Positions 1-9,181 of a DNA stretch of 64,000 nt are shown in pieces. A model generated the notes under the pieces. That model was not told the origin of the DNA and made no database searches. It was given only the letters and a program-made list of their open reading frames with translations. The stretch comes from Aureibacter tunicatorum (GTDB lineage Bacteria > Bacteroidota > Bacteroidia > Cytophagales > Cyclobacteriaceae), in assembly GCF_036492635.1 (NCBI RefSeq), contig NZ_AP025305.1, forward strand, positions 4,420,000-4,483,999, read 5' to 3'. The translations under genes and the position numbers were made by a program. How positions within the stretch are numbered: position 1 is the first letter of the stretch; the number at the start of each line of letters is the position of its first letter.

Positions 1-726
1 TCCGTCATCGTAATAGTTACCTCTACCAGGCTTGAAGTTAGCTAAAAGACATCCTTTAGTATTTCTAACATAAGGACCTCCCCATGGATATTTACCCATA
101 TCTCTTCCGCCTCTAGCAGCATATTCCCATTCAGCTTCAGATGGCAACCTGAAGTTAGGCATCTCAAATTCTCCGTTTGAAGTTCTGTATTGATTTAGAT
201 GTTCAGTTCTCCACTGGCAAAAGTATTTCGCAGCTTCCCAACTAACACCTACAACTGGATAGTCGTCATAAGCAGGGTGAGAGTAGTAGTAAGATACTAA
301 AGGATCTCCTAGATGGTGAGAAAAATCTTGATTCCAAACAGTTGTATCCGGGTAATAAAGATCATAGATTCCTTCTTCTCCCAAAACACTTACTGAATCT
401 TCCAACAAAGTATTAACAAATTGTCTATACTCATTATTAGTGATCTCCGAGTCGTCCATGTAGAACTGACCAATAGTCACTTGCTTGTTGAAGTTGTTTT
501 GAGTAGACGGAACATCTTGATCAGCCTGTCCCATATGGAATGTTCCTGCCGGAATCGCAACCATACCATATGGCACCGACATATACCATCCTTCTCGTCC
601 TTGAACTCCGATAAGCTCTCCTTTATCATCTACCGTCTTTCCTCCGAAAAGTCCGCAGCTTTGCAAAGAAAAAGCCAAAAGAGACCAAAGACAAAACATC
701 CTTAGTAAACTAACACTTTTAATCAT
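1..726 (-). CDS. gldK: Gliding-motility / type IX secretion lipoprotein GldK (PorK), 3' end cut off by window
   Basis: The reading frame runs from ATG at 726 to the window edge (242 codons, no stop), so the C-terminus is missing. The N-terminus is a lipoprotein signal ending in the lipobox LQSC, with the acylated Cys at residue 24. From about residue 54 it has a formylglycine-generating-enzyme/sulfatase-modifying fold, with MVAIPAGTFHMG near 55-66 and RLPSEAEWEYAARGG near 195-209. In the family, GldK/PorK forms the periplasmic ring of the type IX secretion system with GldN/PorN; it is structural, not an enzyme. The upstream gene on the same strand is porP/sprF, the usual por/gld order, but a terminator and 474 bp separate them, so gldK probably has its own promoter. 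GldJ is the main alternative; the PorP neighbour favours GldK. gldL, gldM and gldN would be expected beyond the left edge. Confidence 0.85.
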   Translation of the reverse strand, partial: MIKSVSLLRMFCLWSLLAFSLQSCGLFGGKTVDDKGELIGVQGREGWYMSVPYGMVAIPAGTFHMGQADQDVPSTQNNFNKQVTIGQFYMDDSEITNNEYRQFVNTLLEDSVSVLGEEGIYDLYYPDTTVWNQDFSHHLGDPLVSYYYSHPAYDDYPVVGVSWEAAKYFCQWRTEHLNQYRTSNGEFEMPNFRLPSEAEWEYAARGGRDMGKYPWGGPYVRNTKGCLLANFKPGRGNYYDDG

Positions 727-1109
727 AACACCTATTTTTATTCTATTCCTTCCTATTTTATCTGAAACAGCTTAAACACACCTAAGTTCAGCAGATCAGA
801 GAGACAAATAAAGCACAGCCTATGCGACCAACTTAATTTGTTATTTTGTTAATTTAAAAAATAATATTTTGCTTAACAACTTTTTATAAAAATAATTTAA
901 AATAAAGTATTTAAAAATTTAAACACCTACCTTATAGTTGTTAGACCTTTTATTAACAATTATACTCTACAATATAAAACATCGTATATTGAACTACAAA
1001 TATTTAGTGAATATTTTTAGTTTTAGAGAAATATACAAAATTTTCAAGAGATAAAGTGTATTAAAATAGCAATACTAGCAAATAGCCAATAAATCATATA
1101 AAAATAATC
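727..1109. other. A+T-rich spacer between porP and gldK
   Basis: This gene-free stretch precedes the gldK start and follows the porP terminator. It is very A+T-rich with many short A and T runs. I see no ORF with coding character, no tRNA and no repeat. It presumably holds the gldK promoter, but I could not place a convincing TAnnTTTG box on the minus strand. Confidence 0.5.
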
Positions 1110-1144
1110 AAAAAAAAATTCCTTCATAATGAAATGAAGGAATT
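1110..1144 (-). terminator. Rho-independent terminator of porP
   Basis: An 11-bp perfect stem (AATTCCTTCAT at 1117-1127 against 1134-1144) with a 6-nt loop is followed, read on the minus strand, by a U tract from the A run at 1110-1117. It lies 56 bp past the porP stop and separates porP from gldK transcription. Confidence 0.8.
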
Positions 1145-1200
1145 TAGAATGATATATAGTTATATAGGTTTAATAGAAATCAAAAAGTCCAACAAAAACC

Positions 1201-2163
1201 TTAATGCCTAAACCTAGGCGTTCGTATGATCTTCCTTTCTTTACCTACATTCAACGGCAATAAATAATTAAGCATGAATTCATGAGAAGTCGTAGCCTTC
1301 GCATTGGCATGGTGAACGATGTAATCAAGAGAATAACCTATTCTTAATGATTTATCCTTTAAAAACGCATAACCTAAAATAGCTGACACGGCTTCCATAT
1401 ATCGATATGACAAGCCACCCCAAAACATTTGCTTGTATTCAAGAAGAGTGGACACATCCAAAGCATAGCCTGTAAAGTCCGTTCTAAACAAAACCGAAGG
1501 CGTGATTATGACATCATAATTATACATGATATCGTATCCCATCATAAAGTTCAGTTGTTTTTCCAGTGGATTTTGAATATTCTCAACTCCAAAATCAAAT
1601 TCAGAATCAATCAAGTGGTTGTAACTCAATCCTGCATATAATTTTTGGGACTGAAGGAAAAAGCCAATGGACAAATCCGGCCTCACTTGAGACTCTTTCC
1701 CTGTTCTATTAAATGGGTCATCGGGATCAAGCCAGCGATATTTATCGAAATCTATAGTTTGTGAAATCACTCCCCCTTGGAGCGCAAAGCTTAACTTATA
1801 ATCATTCAGTTCCAAATGATAAGCGTAAGCTAAAAGAATATTCAAATTATTTTGAGGTCCCAATTGATCATTCAACACTTGCAAGCCCAATCCGCTGTTG
1901 AGACGTAAAATAGGCGCGTCGAAAGTTATCAATGCCGTAGATGGCGCTCCCCCCTGATCAATCGAGGCTTGATAACCCAACCATTGAGACCTATACAATG
2001 CTGTAATATTAGTAACTCCTTCCACTCCAGCGTAAGCAGGATTATAAACAAGCTTATTGAACATGTATTGAGTCAGCTGGGCATCATTCTGTCCAAGAGC
2101 AACTCTATCGCTCAATAATAAAGCCAATAAAAGGAGCAAAAAATTGTATAGAAATCGCTTCAT
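1201..2163 (-). CDS. porP: PorP/SprF family type IX secretion outer-membrane protein
   Basis: 320 residues with a Sec signal peptide (about 1-24, ending ALG before QND), then the family hallmark QYMFNKLVYNPAYAG at about 32-46 and a series of amphipathic strands predicting an outer-membrane beta-barrel. PorP/SprF proteins act with the type IX secretion system. In Porphyromonas PorP binds the PorKN ring side, and in flavobacteria SprF is needed to secrete the adhesin SprB. The position just upstream of gldK fits PorP proper. hemD lies 109 bp upstream on the same strand. The genome probably encodes further paralogues, so the exact orthologue (porP or sprF) is inferred from context. Confidence 0.85.
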   Translation of the reverse strand: MKRFLYNFLLLLLALLLSDRVALGQNDAQLTQYMFNKLVYNPAYAGVEGVTNITALYRSQWLGYQASIDQGGAPSTALITFDAPILRLNSGLGLQVLNDQLGPQNNLNILLAYAYHLELNDYKLSFALQGGVISQTIDFDKYRWLDPDDPFNRTGKESQVRPDLSIGFFLQSQKLYAGLSYNHLIDSEFDFGVENIQNPLEKQLNFMMGYDIMYNYDVIITPSVLFRTDFTGYALDVSTLLEYKQMFWGGLSYRYMEAVSAILGYAFLKDKSLRIGYSLDYIVHHANAKATTSHEFMLNYLLPLNVGKERKIIRTPRFRH

Positions 2164-2272
2164 TTTACTATAATCTTGTTAATAAATTTCAATATAGCAA
2201 AATAATAACAATTATTAGAGTAAAGAATGTTTCAAAAAAAACATAAAAATAGAAAAAAAGGGTAAAATTAAA

Positions 2273-3043
2273 TTACCCATTTGCTTTTTTAATGTACAAT
2301 TCTATCGCGCCAGTCATCGAAGGAGCGTTAGGAAGCGGAGCTTCAATATCCAAATGCAAACCAGCTTCTTTTACCGCTTTTGCAGTCGTAGGACCAAAAG
2401 CAGCAATTCTTGTCTCGTTTTGCTTGAAGTCAGGGAAATTGATGAATAAAGAATTAATTCCTGATGGGCTAAAGAAAGCGATCACATCATAGTTCACATT
2501 TGCCAAGTCCGACAAATCGCTAGCAACAGTATTGTAAATTATCGCTTCGCTGAATTCAATTCCATTATCAGTCATGAAGCTTGGAATATCATCTTTGCGA
2601 ATATTCGAACAAGGGAACAAATACTTCTCATTCTTATGCTTCTTCAAAATTTCAATAAGATCAGTAGCTGTTCTTTGTCCAGTGAAAATCTTTCTCTTGC
2701 GAATAACAATATACTTTTGTAGATAATTAGCAGTCTGTTCGGAAATACAGAAATACTTCATATCATTAGGCATCTCAAGCTTAAGATCTTTGCAAATAGC
2801 AAAAAATTGATCAACGGCATTCCTACTAGTGAATATAATCGCTGTGTGACTTAAGATATCGACTTTTTGTTTTCTGAAATCCTTAGCGTTGACAGGATCA
2901 ATTTGTATGAAAGGCCTGAAATCTACTTTGATCCCATATTTCTCAGCTAATTTGTAATATGGTGAATTGCCACCTTGTGGCTTGGGTTGAGAAACAAGAA
3001 CAGACTCAACCTTCTTTAACTTTTCCTTACTACTTGTTGTCAT
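2273..3043 (-). CDS. hemD: Uroporphyrinogen-III synthase
   Basis: 256 residues matching the HemD family: an N-terminal half with VLVSQPKPQGGNSPYYKLA and a second half carrying VIAFFSPSGINSLF and IAAFGPTTAKAVKEAG, the usual two Rossmann-like lobes. It cyclises hydroxymethylbilane to uroporphyrinogen III in the cytoplasm for haem synthesis. HemD is poorly conserved, so the call rests on these lobe motifs and length. It sits 49 bp after the DUF4271 gene on the same strand and is probably co-transcribed with it. The other porphyrin genes here (hemW, hemH) are elsewhere, so haem genes are dispersed. Confidence 0.85.
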   Translation of the reverse strand: MTTSSKEKLKKVESVLVSQPKPQGGNSPYYKLAEKYGIKVDFRPFIQIDPVNAKDFRKQKVDILSHTAIIFTSRNAVDQFFAICKDLKLEMPNDMKYFCISEQTANYLQKYIVIRKRKIFTGQRTATDLIEILKKHKNEKYLFPCSNIRKDDIPSFMTDNGIEFSEAIIYNTVASDLSDLANVNYDVIAFFSPSGINSLFINFPDFKQNETRIAAFGPTTAKAVKEAGLHLDIEAPLPNAPSMTGAIELYIKKANG

Positions 3044-3092
3044 ATTTCATTTACGATTTGAATGACTTCGGGCAGGAATACCTCGTGATTCG

Positions 3093-4187
3093 TTATATTT
3101 TTAAAAAAAACTTCATTCCCACCAAAAAAGGTAGAAATTCAGAAGCGCAAAGATACAAAAATAATTGCAACTTTTTATATCCCTTGTAAGCGATCATCTT
3201 ATAATACAATATCATAAGAAATGAAAAGTAAATAAATAAAGCGACTTTTTTAATCAGTAAAACATCATCCAAATGCCATCCTCCTTCTCTCAAAGCAAGA
3301 CCAGCCATGCAAGTGACAAAAATAAAAAACATCAAGTCATAAACTCTTGAATACTCCAACAAATGAAAATCAACAAGGCCCTTCAAATTTAAAACCCTAG
3401 AAAACAATGCTAGTCCGAACAACTTGACAACACCAAATAACACAAGAACCATCACGTAATAAAAATAGGTCATCAATCTTTCAAGAACAGTTATATTCCC
3501 GCTATCACCTAAAGAGACAAAAAGAAAGGTCTGAAAAAACAATGCCATCCAAAGGCATAATATAATAAGGTAAATAAAGTTATTGTTGCTATAAACTTTT
3601 TCATTTACGGGAATTATTGAGAATAAATCTTTATACCATAAACTTGAACCTATTCTACTAAAAAAATTCCTGAAGATAATTTCAATAAAAATAATTGTAA
3701 AAAACACGATAAAGAAAAAGTCATTGAATGAATCTAATTTTCTTTCTAAAATCACATTATCTCCATTTGCCAATTCAACATTTTCTCCAACCTTTGACTC
3801 AAACTGAAATCCCTTTAAGCCATCTGGATTATATATCGAAACAAAATTGTTCCCACTTTTAAAATAAGCATCAAAACCTGAAGAAGGAAAAAGCAATGTG
3901 TCTTTCTCGCTACTATGCCATAATATAGAATTATTCAAATACACTGATGAATTCGCTGGCAAATGAATACAAAAAGTATCCGAAGAAGCTCGCTCATCCC
4001 AGAAGGCACCTATCAAATGCACGTTATTCAAATTCTGATCAATCAATGGTATAAACTCATCTCTTCTATCAGAAAACTCATACCATCTAAGCTCGCTTCC
4101 TACCAATGGATCCAGAGCTTTTGAAGAGTTTGATACAAAAAGAAAACATAAGAATAGCAATATGTTCAACGTTGTCTTTATCGACAT
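3093..4187 (-). CDS. DUF4271 family integral membrane protein
   Basis: I place the start at the ATG at 4187, because the peptide from there begins with a clean signal/anchor (MSIKTTLNILLFLCFLF); the longer frame from 4226 adds 13 residues with no signal character. About 150 periplasmic residues follow, then roughly six to seven hydrophobic segments (for example FFFIVFFTIIFIEIIF and NFIYLIILCLWMALFF) to the C-terminus, where a short KFFLKI tail ends the protein. The membrane half resembles DUF4271, a Bacteroidota-restricted family of unknown function often found next to hemD. It is divergent from hemW. No catalytic motif is visible. Confidence 0.65.
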   Translation of the reverse strand: MSIKTTLNILLFLCFLFVSNSSKALDPLVGSELRWYEFSDRRDEFIPLIDQNLNNVHLIGAFWDERASSDTFCIHLPANSSVYLNNSILWHSSEKDTLLFPSSGFDAYFKSGNNFVSIYNPDGLKGFQFESKVGENVELANGDNVILERKLDSFNDFFFIVFFTIIFIEIIFRNFFSRIGSSLWYKDLFSIIPVNEKVYSNNNFIYLIILCLWMALFFQTFLFVSLGDSGNITVLERLMTYFYYVMVLVLFGVVKLFGLALFSRVLNLKGLVDFHLLEYSRVYDLMFFIFVTCMAGLALREGGWHLDDVLLIKKVALFIYFSFLMILYYKMIAYKGYKKLQLFLYLCASEFLPFLVGMKFFLKI

Positions 4188-4321
4188 AGAGTTTTGATCA
4201 TTATAAAAATTAGGATTCAGGCTCAAAAGTAATTAATATTAAGCTCCTTTCACTTATTCAGGCTTAAAATTATGCTTGATATTCGTTTTTACAAATCACA
4301 TTCAAATAAAATATAATAAAT

Positions 4322-5440
4322 TTGGCAGGTATCTACATTCATATTCCGTTTTGCAAGAAAGCATGTCATTATTGCGACTTCCACTTTAGCACAAGCCTCA
4401 AGCTCAAAGAGAAAATGGTCGAAGCCATAATCGCGGAAACCATCCTCCAAAAGAACTTTCTAGGCAATGAGCAGGTAGAAACCATTTATTTTGGAGGGGG
4501 AACACCGTCTATATTGGACGTTAATGAATTAGAATCGATCCTAAACAAGATTATTGAACAATTTTCAATTTCTTCTAAGCCTGAAATAACATTAGAGGCT
4601 AATCCTGACGATTTGTCAATATCAAAGCTCAAAGATATAAAATCGCTAGGCATCAACAGACTCAGTATTGGTATTCAGTCATTCAACGATAATTTTTTAA
4701 CTTATCTGAATAGATCCCATAACTCTACCGAGGCGAAAAGCGTGATTAATAATGCTCAGCATGTAGGCTTCGAAAATATTAGCATTGACCTGATATATGC
4801 GATCCCGAATGATGACCATAAAATTTGGAAAGAAGATTTAAGTTTAGCGATGAGTTTAAATGTTCCTCACATTTCCCCTTACTCATTGACTATTGAAGAA
4901 AAAACCGTGTTTGGAAACTGGCTAAAAAGAAATAAAATAAACGAAGTAGAGGATAATTTTGCCGCTGAGCAATTTGAAATCTTGCAGGAAACGCTTTTTG
5001 CAAATAACTATGAACAGTATGAAATTTCTAATTTTGCCAGAGAGAAAGCTTATTCCAAGCACAACACAAACTATTGGCGTCAAAAAAAATACCTAGGCTT
5101 AGGCCCTGGCGCGCACTCTTTTAATGGAAATTCTCGACAATTCAATGTATTGAACAACCCTAATTACATTAATTCCATTTCTAAGGGAATTATTCCTTCC
5201 ACCTCGGACGATCTTGACTTAAAAGATCAAACCAATGAATACATTCTCACCAGCTTGCGTACAATTTGGGGCATAGACCTGAATTTCTTGAAAAATCGCT
5301 ATCAATATTCGATTCCTCAAAAAGCAATCAATCAATACTTGAATAGCGGACATTGCATGCAAAAAGACAATAGTCTTATGCTTACCAAACCTGGCAGATT
5401 ATTCGCAGACAAAATTGCTTGCGATTTTTTCACAACGTAG
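4322..5440 (+). CDS. hemW: HemW-like radical SAM protein (haem chaperone)
   Basis: 372 residues. The radical SAM cluster motif C11-KKA-C15-HY-C18 is followed by DF, giving the CxxxCxxCxF signature of HemW rather than true HemN. GGGTPS, the SIGIQSF strand and the HemN C-terminal domain (WRQKKYLGLGPGAHSF) follow. Known HemW proteins bind haem and deliver it to respiratory enzymes; older annotations say oxygen-independent coproporphyrinogen oxidase. No ATG precedes the Cys motif in frame, so the TTG at 4322 is taken as the start. A small unknown gene follows 50 bp downstream. Confidence 0.85.
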   Translation: MAGIYIHIPFCKKACHYCDFHFSTSLKLKEKMVEAIIAETILQKNFLGNEQVETIYFGGGTPSILDVNELESILNKIIEQFSISSKPEITLEANPDDLSISKLKDIKSLGINRLSIGIQSFNDNFLTYLNRSHNSTEAKSVINNAQHVGFENISIDLIYAIPNDDHKIWKEDLSLAMSLNVPHISPYSLTIEEKTVFGNWLKRNKINEVEDNFAAEQFEILQETLFANNYEQYEISNFAREKAYSKHNTNYWRQKKYLGLGPGAHSFNGNSRQFNVLNNPNYINSISKGIIPSTSDDLDLKDQTNEYILTSLRTIWGIDLNFLKNRYQYSIPQKAINQYLNSGHCMQKDNSLMLTKPGRLFADKIACDFFTT

Positions 5441-5490
5441 TGAAAACATAGCTCTATAAAATATGTTACATATAGGAAATTCCTTAAAAA

Positions 5491-5910
5491 ATGATATTAG
5501 AAAAGAAAAAGGATCAAAATTTCCTTAATAACAAAATAGAAAAAAAGGTTTTTGTGCTTCTACTTTCGTACATTAATTATTGTCATGGCACAACCAAGCA
5601 CGAAAAAGAAATCATCAACAAAGTATGCTATCACTACGGCTTGACTAACGAATTACGTCTTACTGAAAAGTACTTTGAATGCTATGGCGACTACTTAATT
5701 GAAAAAAGAATTTTCAAGATATTGGACTCTAGCACTTACATCAAGAAAAACAACAAACTCCAAATTCTTGTTGCTATTTGGAATATAAGCTTTAAAAAAG
5801 GGCACATAACACCCTTTGAGTTTCAATCAATAAAAAAAATTGCCTCCACATGGAAAGTTGAAAAACACTTCAATAGAATATTATGCCTGCTTTCTTATCA
5901 TTATAATTAA
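5491..5910 (+). CDS. Hypothetical protein, possibly TerB-like helical
   Basis: 139 residues, Lys-rich, no signal peptide and no membrane segment. Two similar helical stretches (FVLLLSYINYCHGTTKHEKEI and ILVAIWNISFKKGHITPFEF) have the 'LL.AlW.ia...G.it..E...I..ia' look of TerB-fold proteins, but the metal-binding acidic residues are not clear, so this is only a suggestion. It follows hemW by 50 bp and may be co-transcribed. Its last 4 bases overlap the converging LytTR regulator gene. Alternative: a lineage-specific protein without known relatives. Confidence 0.55.
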   Translation: MILEKKKDQNFLNNKIEKKVFVLLLSYINYCHGTTKHEKEIINKVCYHYGLTNELRLTEKYFECYGDYLIEKRIFKILDSSTYIKKNNKLQILVAIWNISFKKGHITPFEFQSIKKIASTWKVEKHFNRILCLLSYHYN

Positions 5911-6638
5911 AGGCTCATTAGCTCTTTGAACTTAGTGGATTGCCTTCTGCTAACTTCTATTTTCTCCCCAGTCTTTAAATGAACAACTAAGCCGCCATTA
6001 AACCAAGTTTCAATATTTTCAATCCAAGACAAGTTGACAATATACTTTCTGCTTGCTCTAAAAAAATGTCTTGAATCCAATCTCTCTTCCAAAGCATTCA
6101 AAGATCGATGTATCATTGGCTTGTTTTCTCCAAAAAACACTTTTACGTAATTGCCATCTGATTCGAAGAACCTTACATTTTGCAACTTCACAAACCAACA
6201 CTTTTCTCCATCTTTCACAAATACCTGATCATTATAAGTCAACTTGTCAGATCGATCAAGAATATCTTCCTCTTTTAATTCTGAATTAGTTTCATTGGAT
6301 ATTAATTTACTCAAACACTCTTCTAGCCTTTCTGGTTGGACGGGTTTTAAAAGATAATCCATTGCATTCACCTCAAATGCCTTCAATGCATATTCATCAT
6401 AAGCGGTCACAAATATTACCTTTGGCACATGATCCAACATTTCCAATAACTCAAATCCCGTTTTCCCAGGCATTTGAATATCCAAAAAAATAACTTCAGG
6501 CTTTAATTGCTTTATTTTCTCAAAGGCATCATCCACATTAATCGCTTCTCCTACCACTTCTATCTGCTCGTGAACCGATAATAATGAAATCAATTCTTTT
6601 CTAGCCAATCGTTCATCATCTACAATAAGTGCTTTCAT
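5907..6638 (-). CDS. LytTR-family response regulator
   Basis: 243 residues. The receiver domain (about 1-120) keeps the acidic pair D8-D9, phosphoacceptor D53 in FLDIQMPG, and K98 in DYLLKPV. The LytTR DNA-binding domain (about 140-243) carries FFESDGNYVKVF and HRSLNALEERL, with FFRASRKYIVNLSWI typical of this fold. It should be phosphorylated by the LytS-type kinase encoded one base upstream and then bind promoter direct repeats. The regulon is unknown; the next upstream gene is a type II NADH dehydrogenase, not necessarily a target. Confidence 0.93.
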   Translation of the reverse strand: MKALIVDDERLARKELISLLSVHEQIEVVGEAINVDDAFEKIKQLKPEVIFLDIQMPGKTGFELLEMLDHVPKVIFVTAYDEYALKAFEVNAMDYLLKPVQPERLEECLSKLISNETNSELKEEDILDRSDKLTYNDQVFVKDGEKCWFVKLQNVRFFESDGNYVKVFFGENKPMIHRSLNALEERLDSRHFFRASRKYIVNLSWIENIETWFNGGLVVHLKTGEKIEVSRRQSTKFKELMSL

Positions 6639-6639
6639 A

Positions 6640-7671
6640 CTATATCTTTTGTGGTATTTCCAGTTTTGCTACTACCCAAGTCTCTCCTATATTTTTGATC
6701 TCAAAATTCGCATCATCACCATAGATTAAATTCAACCTTTGAAGAGTATTTGAGATTCCATGTTTAGTAGGATCATTATTTTCTTGATATAAAAAGAAAC
6801 CGTCATTGCCTATCTCTACAAATAATTTATCATTTTGCACATAAGCCTTTATACACACACGCCCACCTGATGGCAAAGTTGATATCCCATGTTTAATAGA
6901 GTTCTCCACCAAAGTTTGTATCATTAGCGGAGGAATCATAAACCTTGAAGTATCTTCATTTATATCATACTCAACGGAAAGCCTTTCTTCATATCTAATC
7001 TTTTCCAACGCTAGATAATCTATAACAGTTTTCAATTCATCAGAAAAGTTTATCAGTTTCTTTTTGCTCATTACCAATGTACTCCTCAATATATTCGAAA
7101 GTTGAGTTACCGAGTCCTTAGCCTTTTTAGGGTCTTCATCAATTAATGCCCGTGTACTATTAAGAGCGTTAAAAATAAAATGGGGGTTTAACTGCGATTT
7201 TAGTCGATTCAACTCAAATTCCTTGACTGCAGCCTCATACTTCAATGAAGTGCTATACCTTTCAAAATAATGAAATGACAAATAGAAAAGCATCCAAAGA
7301 AGGTAAAAAAGCATGTTTGTGAATATAACTCCTATATACACAAATGGGTCTGAAAAAAAAGCGGTCAATTCTCCCAGCAAAAGAGACGCTATTCCCTCTA
7401 CAAAAAAATAGGATATGACACTAAGCCCCAGCATGCTTAACAGCACTATCAGAACCAGCTTCACAATACTCCAACTCATCCACTTCATTCTTCTGAAGCA
7501 CAATCTGTATACATGTGTGGAAATAATAAAGAACGAAGTAGTCAAAAATAGATTCACTATTTCTGAAGACTGTAATCTTCCCGCCGCCAACATCGTAAAA
7601 AATATAATCAGCAAAGCATAAGCACCCCAGCCAAAAAGTTGAAGCGACCAATATATTGTATTTCTGTTCAT
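6640..7671 (-). CDS. LytS/YehU-type sensor histidine kinase
   Basis: 343 residues. Four hydrophobic segments lie in the first 135 residues (about 8-30, 40-58, 68-96, 110-134). The His_kinase domain follows, with H164 in QLNPHFIFNALN as phosphoacceptor, then a HATPase region with LVENSIKHGI (N box). There is no separate periplasmic sensor domain, so the signal is probably membrane-borne. It ends 1 bp before the LytTR regulator gene, a standard translationally coupled two-component pair. Confidence 0.93.
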   Translation of the reverse strand: MNRNTIYWSLQLFGWGAYALLIIFFTMLAAGRLQSSEIVNLFLTTSFFIISTHVYRLCFRRMKWMSWSIVKLVLIVLLSMLGLSVISYFFVEGIASLLLGELTAFFSDPFVYIGVIFTNMLFYLLWMLFYLSFHYFERYSTSLKYEAAVKEFELNRLKSQLNPHFIFNALNSTRALIDEDPKKAKDSVTQLSNILRSTLVMSKKKLINFSDELKTVIDYLALEKIRYEERLSVEYDINEDTSRFMIPPLMIQTLVENSIKHGISTLPSGGRVCIKAYVQNDKLFVEIGNDGFFLYQENNDPTKHGISNTLQRLNLIYGDDANFEIKNIGETWVVAKLEIPQKI

Positions 7672-7756
7672 TAAATGAAAATTTACAGAAAAGTATAAAT
7701 AATATTGCTCACTTCAAGACCATTATTCTTAATCGGCAGAAAAAAACTTCAAAAGG

Positions 7757-9103
7757 TTATTCATCATTATCAGTGTATAAATCTGATTGATTCTCCTCAT
7801 AATCTTTCAGTGTAGGGTTAAAAAATCGAACAATCAATCTATTACCTCTATCGTAAGTGAAATAATTCCATAGCCAGTTGATAAAAATGATAAATTTATT
7901 CTTAAAACCAACTATACTCATCAAATGGACAAACATCCAAACCGCCCAAGCGAACAATCCGGTAAATTTTATATCTCCGGGAAGGTCAACTACCGCACGG
8001 TTTCTTCCTATTGTCGCCATGGACCCTTTATTCGTATAATCAAAACCAAGCATCTCTTTCCCTTGCATCTGCAGCTTTAGGTTTTTAACCAAATGCTCAG
8101 CCTGTTGTATCGCTACGGGAGCTACCATTGGGTGCCCTTTTGGGAATTTTTCAGACTTCATGCATGCGACATCACCAATGGCGTAAAAATTCTCGAATCC
8201 ATTAACTTGATTGAACTCATTAACTAATATTCGACTCTTTTCCACCAACTCCTTTGGTATCCCGTCTATAATACTGCCCATCACTCCAGCTGCCCATATC
8301 AGAGTTTGAGTGTGAATCTCTGTGTCATCATTAAGCTTGACAACATTATTTTCATATGACTGGACAAACTTGCCCGTAATCACATTGACCATCAATCCAT
8401 CAAGGTAATAGTGCGCCTTGTCTCCGCTATTTTGAGACATACCGTTAAGAAGCCTATCAGTCCCTTCGATCAAATAAATATTCATTTGTCGAAAATTCAA
8501 CTCAGGGTAGTCCTTCGGCAATACATGACCTTTCAACTCAGCCAATGCACCTGCAACCTCTACTCCTGTTGGCCCTCCTCCGACCACTACGACATTCAAT
8601 AAACTTTCAACATAAGCTCTCTCATTGGACAATACCGCCTTTTCAAAATTCTGAAGCAAATGACTTCTGAGGTCTAATGCATGTGAGAGTTGCTTCAAAG
8701 GAAATGCATTTTTCATGATTTGATCATTCCCAAAAAAATTTGTTTTGGCGCCATTTGCCAAAATCAAATAATCGTAACTAATATCGCCTACTTTGGTACT
8801 GACCTTTTTACTTTCAACGTCAACTTTCAAGACCCTGAGCATTCTGAAAAAGAAATTATCATACTCCTTGATCAACTTCCTCATAGGACCAGCAATTGCA
8901 TCAGCCTCCAATCCAGCAGTAGCCACTTGATATAACAAAGGTTGAAAAACGTGATAATTATTCCTATCCATCAACACCACTTGAAACTTCTCCTTCACTA
9001 GCATTCTTGAAAGCTTGAGGCCTCCAAATCCTCCTCCGACAATGACAACCCTAGGATAATGGCTCTTAGGTATGTGTATTGATAGGTGATCGAAATTACT
9101 CAT
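7757..9103 (-). CDS. ndh: Type II NADH:quinone oxidoreductase (NDH-2)
   Basis: 448 residues. An FAD-binding GxGxxG motif (VIVGGGFGGLKL, about 20-31), a second NAD(P)H-binding GGGPTGVEVAGALAE near 173, and the FAD motif YAIGDVACM mark the family. The C-terminal region (LFAWAVWMFVHLMSIVGFKN...) is hydrophobic or amphipathic, as in NDH-2 enzymes that bind the inner membrane peripherally. It oxidises NADH and reduces menaquinone without pumping protons. uvrA lies 78 bp upstream and the LytS kinase 85 bp downstream on the same strand. No frameshift or missing key residue is seen. Confidence 0.9.
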   Translation of the reverse strand: MSNFDHLSIHIPKSHYPRVVIVGGGFGGLKLSRMLVKEKFQVVLMDRNNYHVFQPLLYQVATAGLEADAIAGPMRKLIKEYDNFFFRMLRVLKVDVESKKVSTKVGDISYDYLILANGAKTNFFGNDQIMKNAFPLKQLSHALDLRSHLLQNFEKAVLSNERAYVESLLNVVVVGGGPTGVEVAGALAELKGHVLPKDYPELNFRQMNIYLIEGTDRLLNGMSQNSGDKAHYYLDGLMVNVITGKFVQSYENNVVKLNDDTEIHTQTLIWAAGVMGSIIDGIPKELVEKSRILVNEFNQVNGFENFYAIGDVACMKSEKFPKGHPMVAPVAIQQAEHLVKNLKLQMQGKEMLGFDYTNKGSMATIGRNRAVVDLPGDIKFTGLFAWAVWMFVHLMSIVGFKNKFIIFINWLWNYFTYDRGNRLIVRFFNPTLKDYEENQSDLYTDNDE

Positions 9104-9181
9104 ATGCCTTGTGTTTATATGTTTACCAGAACGTCCCTCATAAGAGGGAACTTTTAAGTTTCCAGTTTTGTTGACACAACT

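Noticed and set aside
841-1080. Very A+T-rich tract considered as replication origin
   Set aside because: No DnaA-box cluster and no dnaA, dnaN or parAB genes nearby; ordinary intergenic composition.
4317-4324. TAAATTTG matching the -7 promoter consensus at the hemW start
   Set aside because: It includes the start codon itself, so transcription would begin after the only usable start; more likely a chance match.
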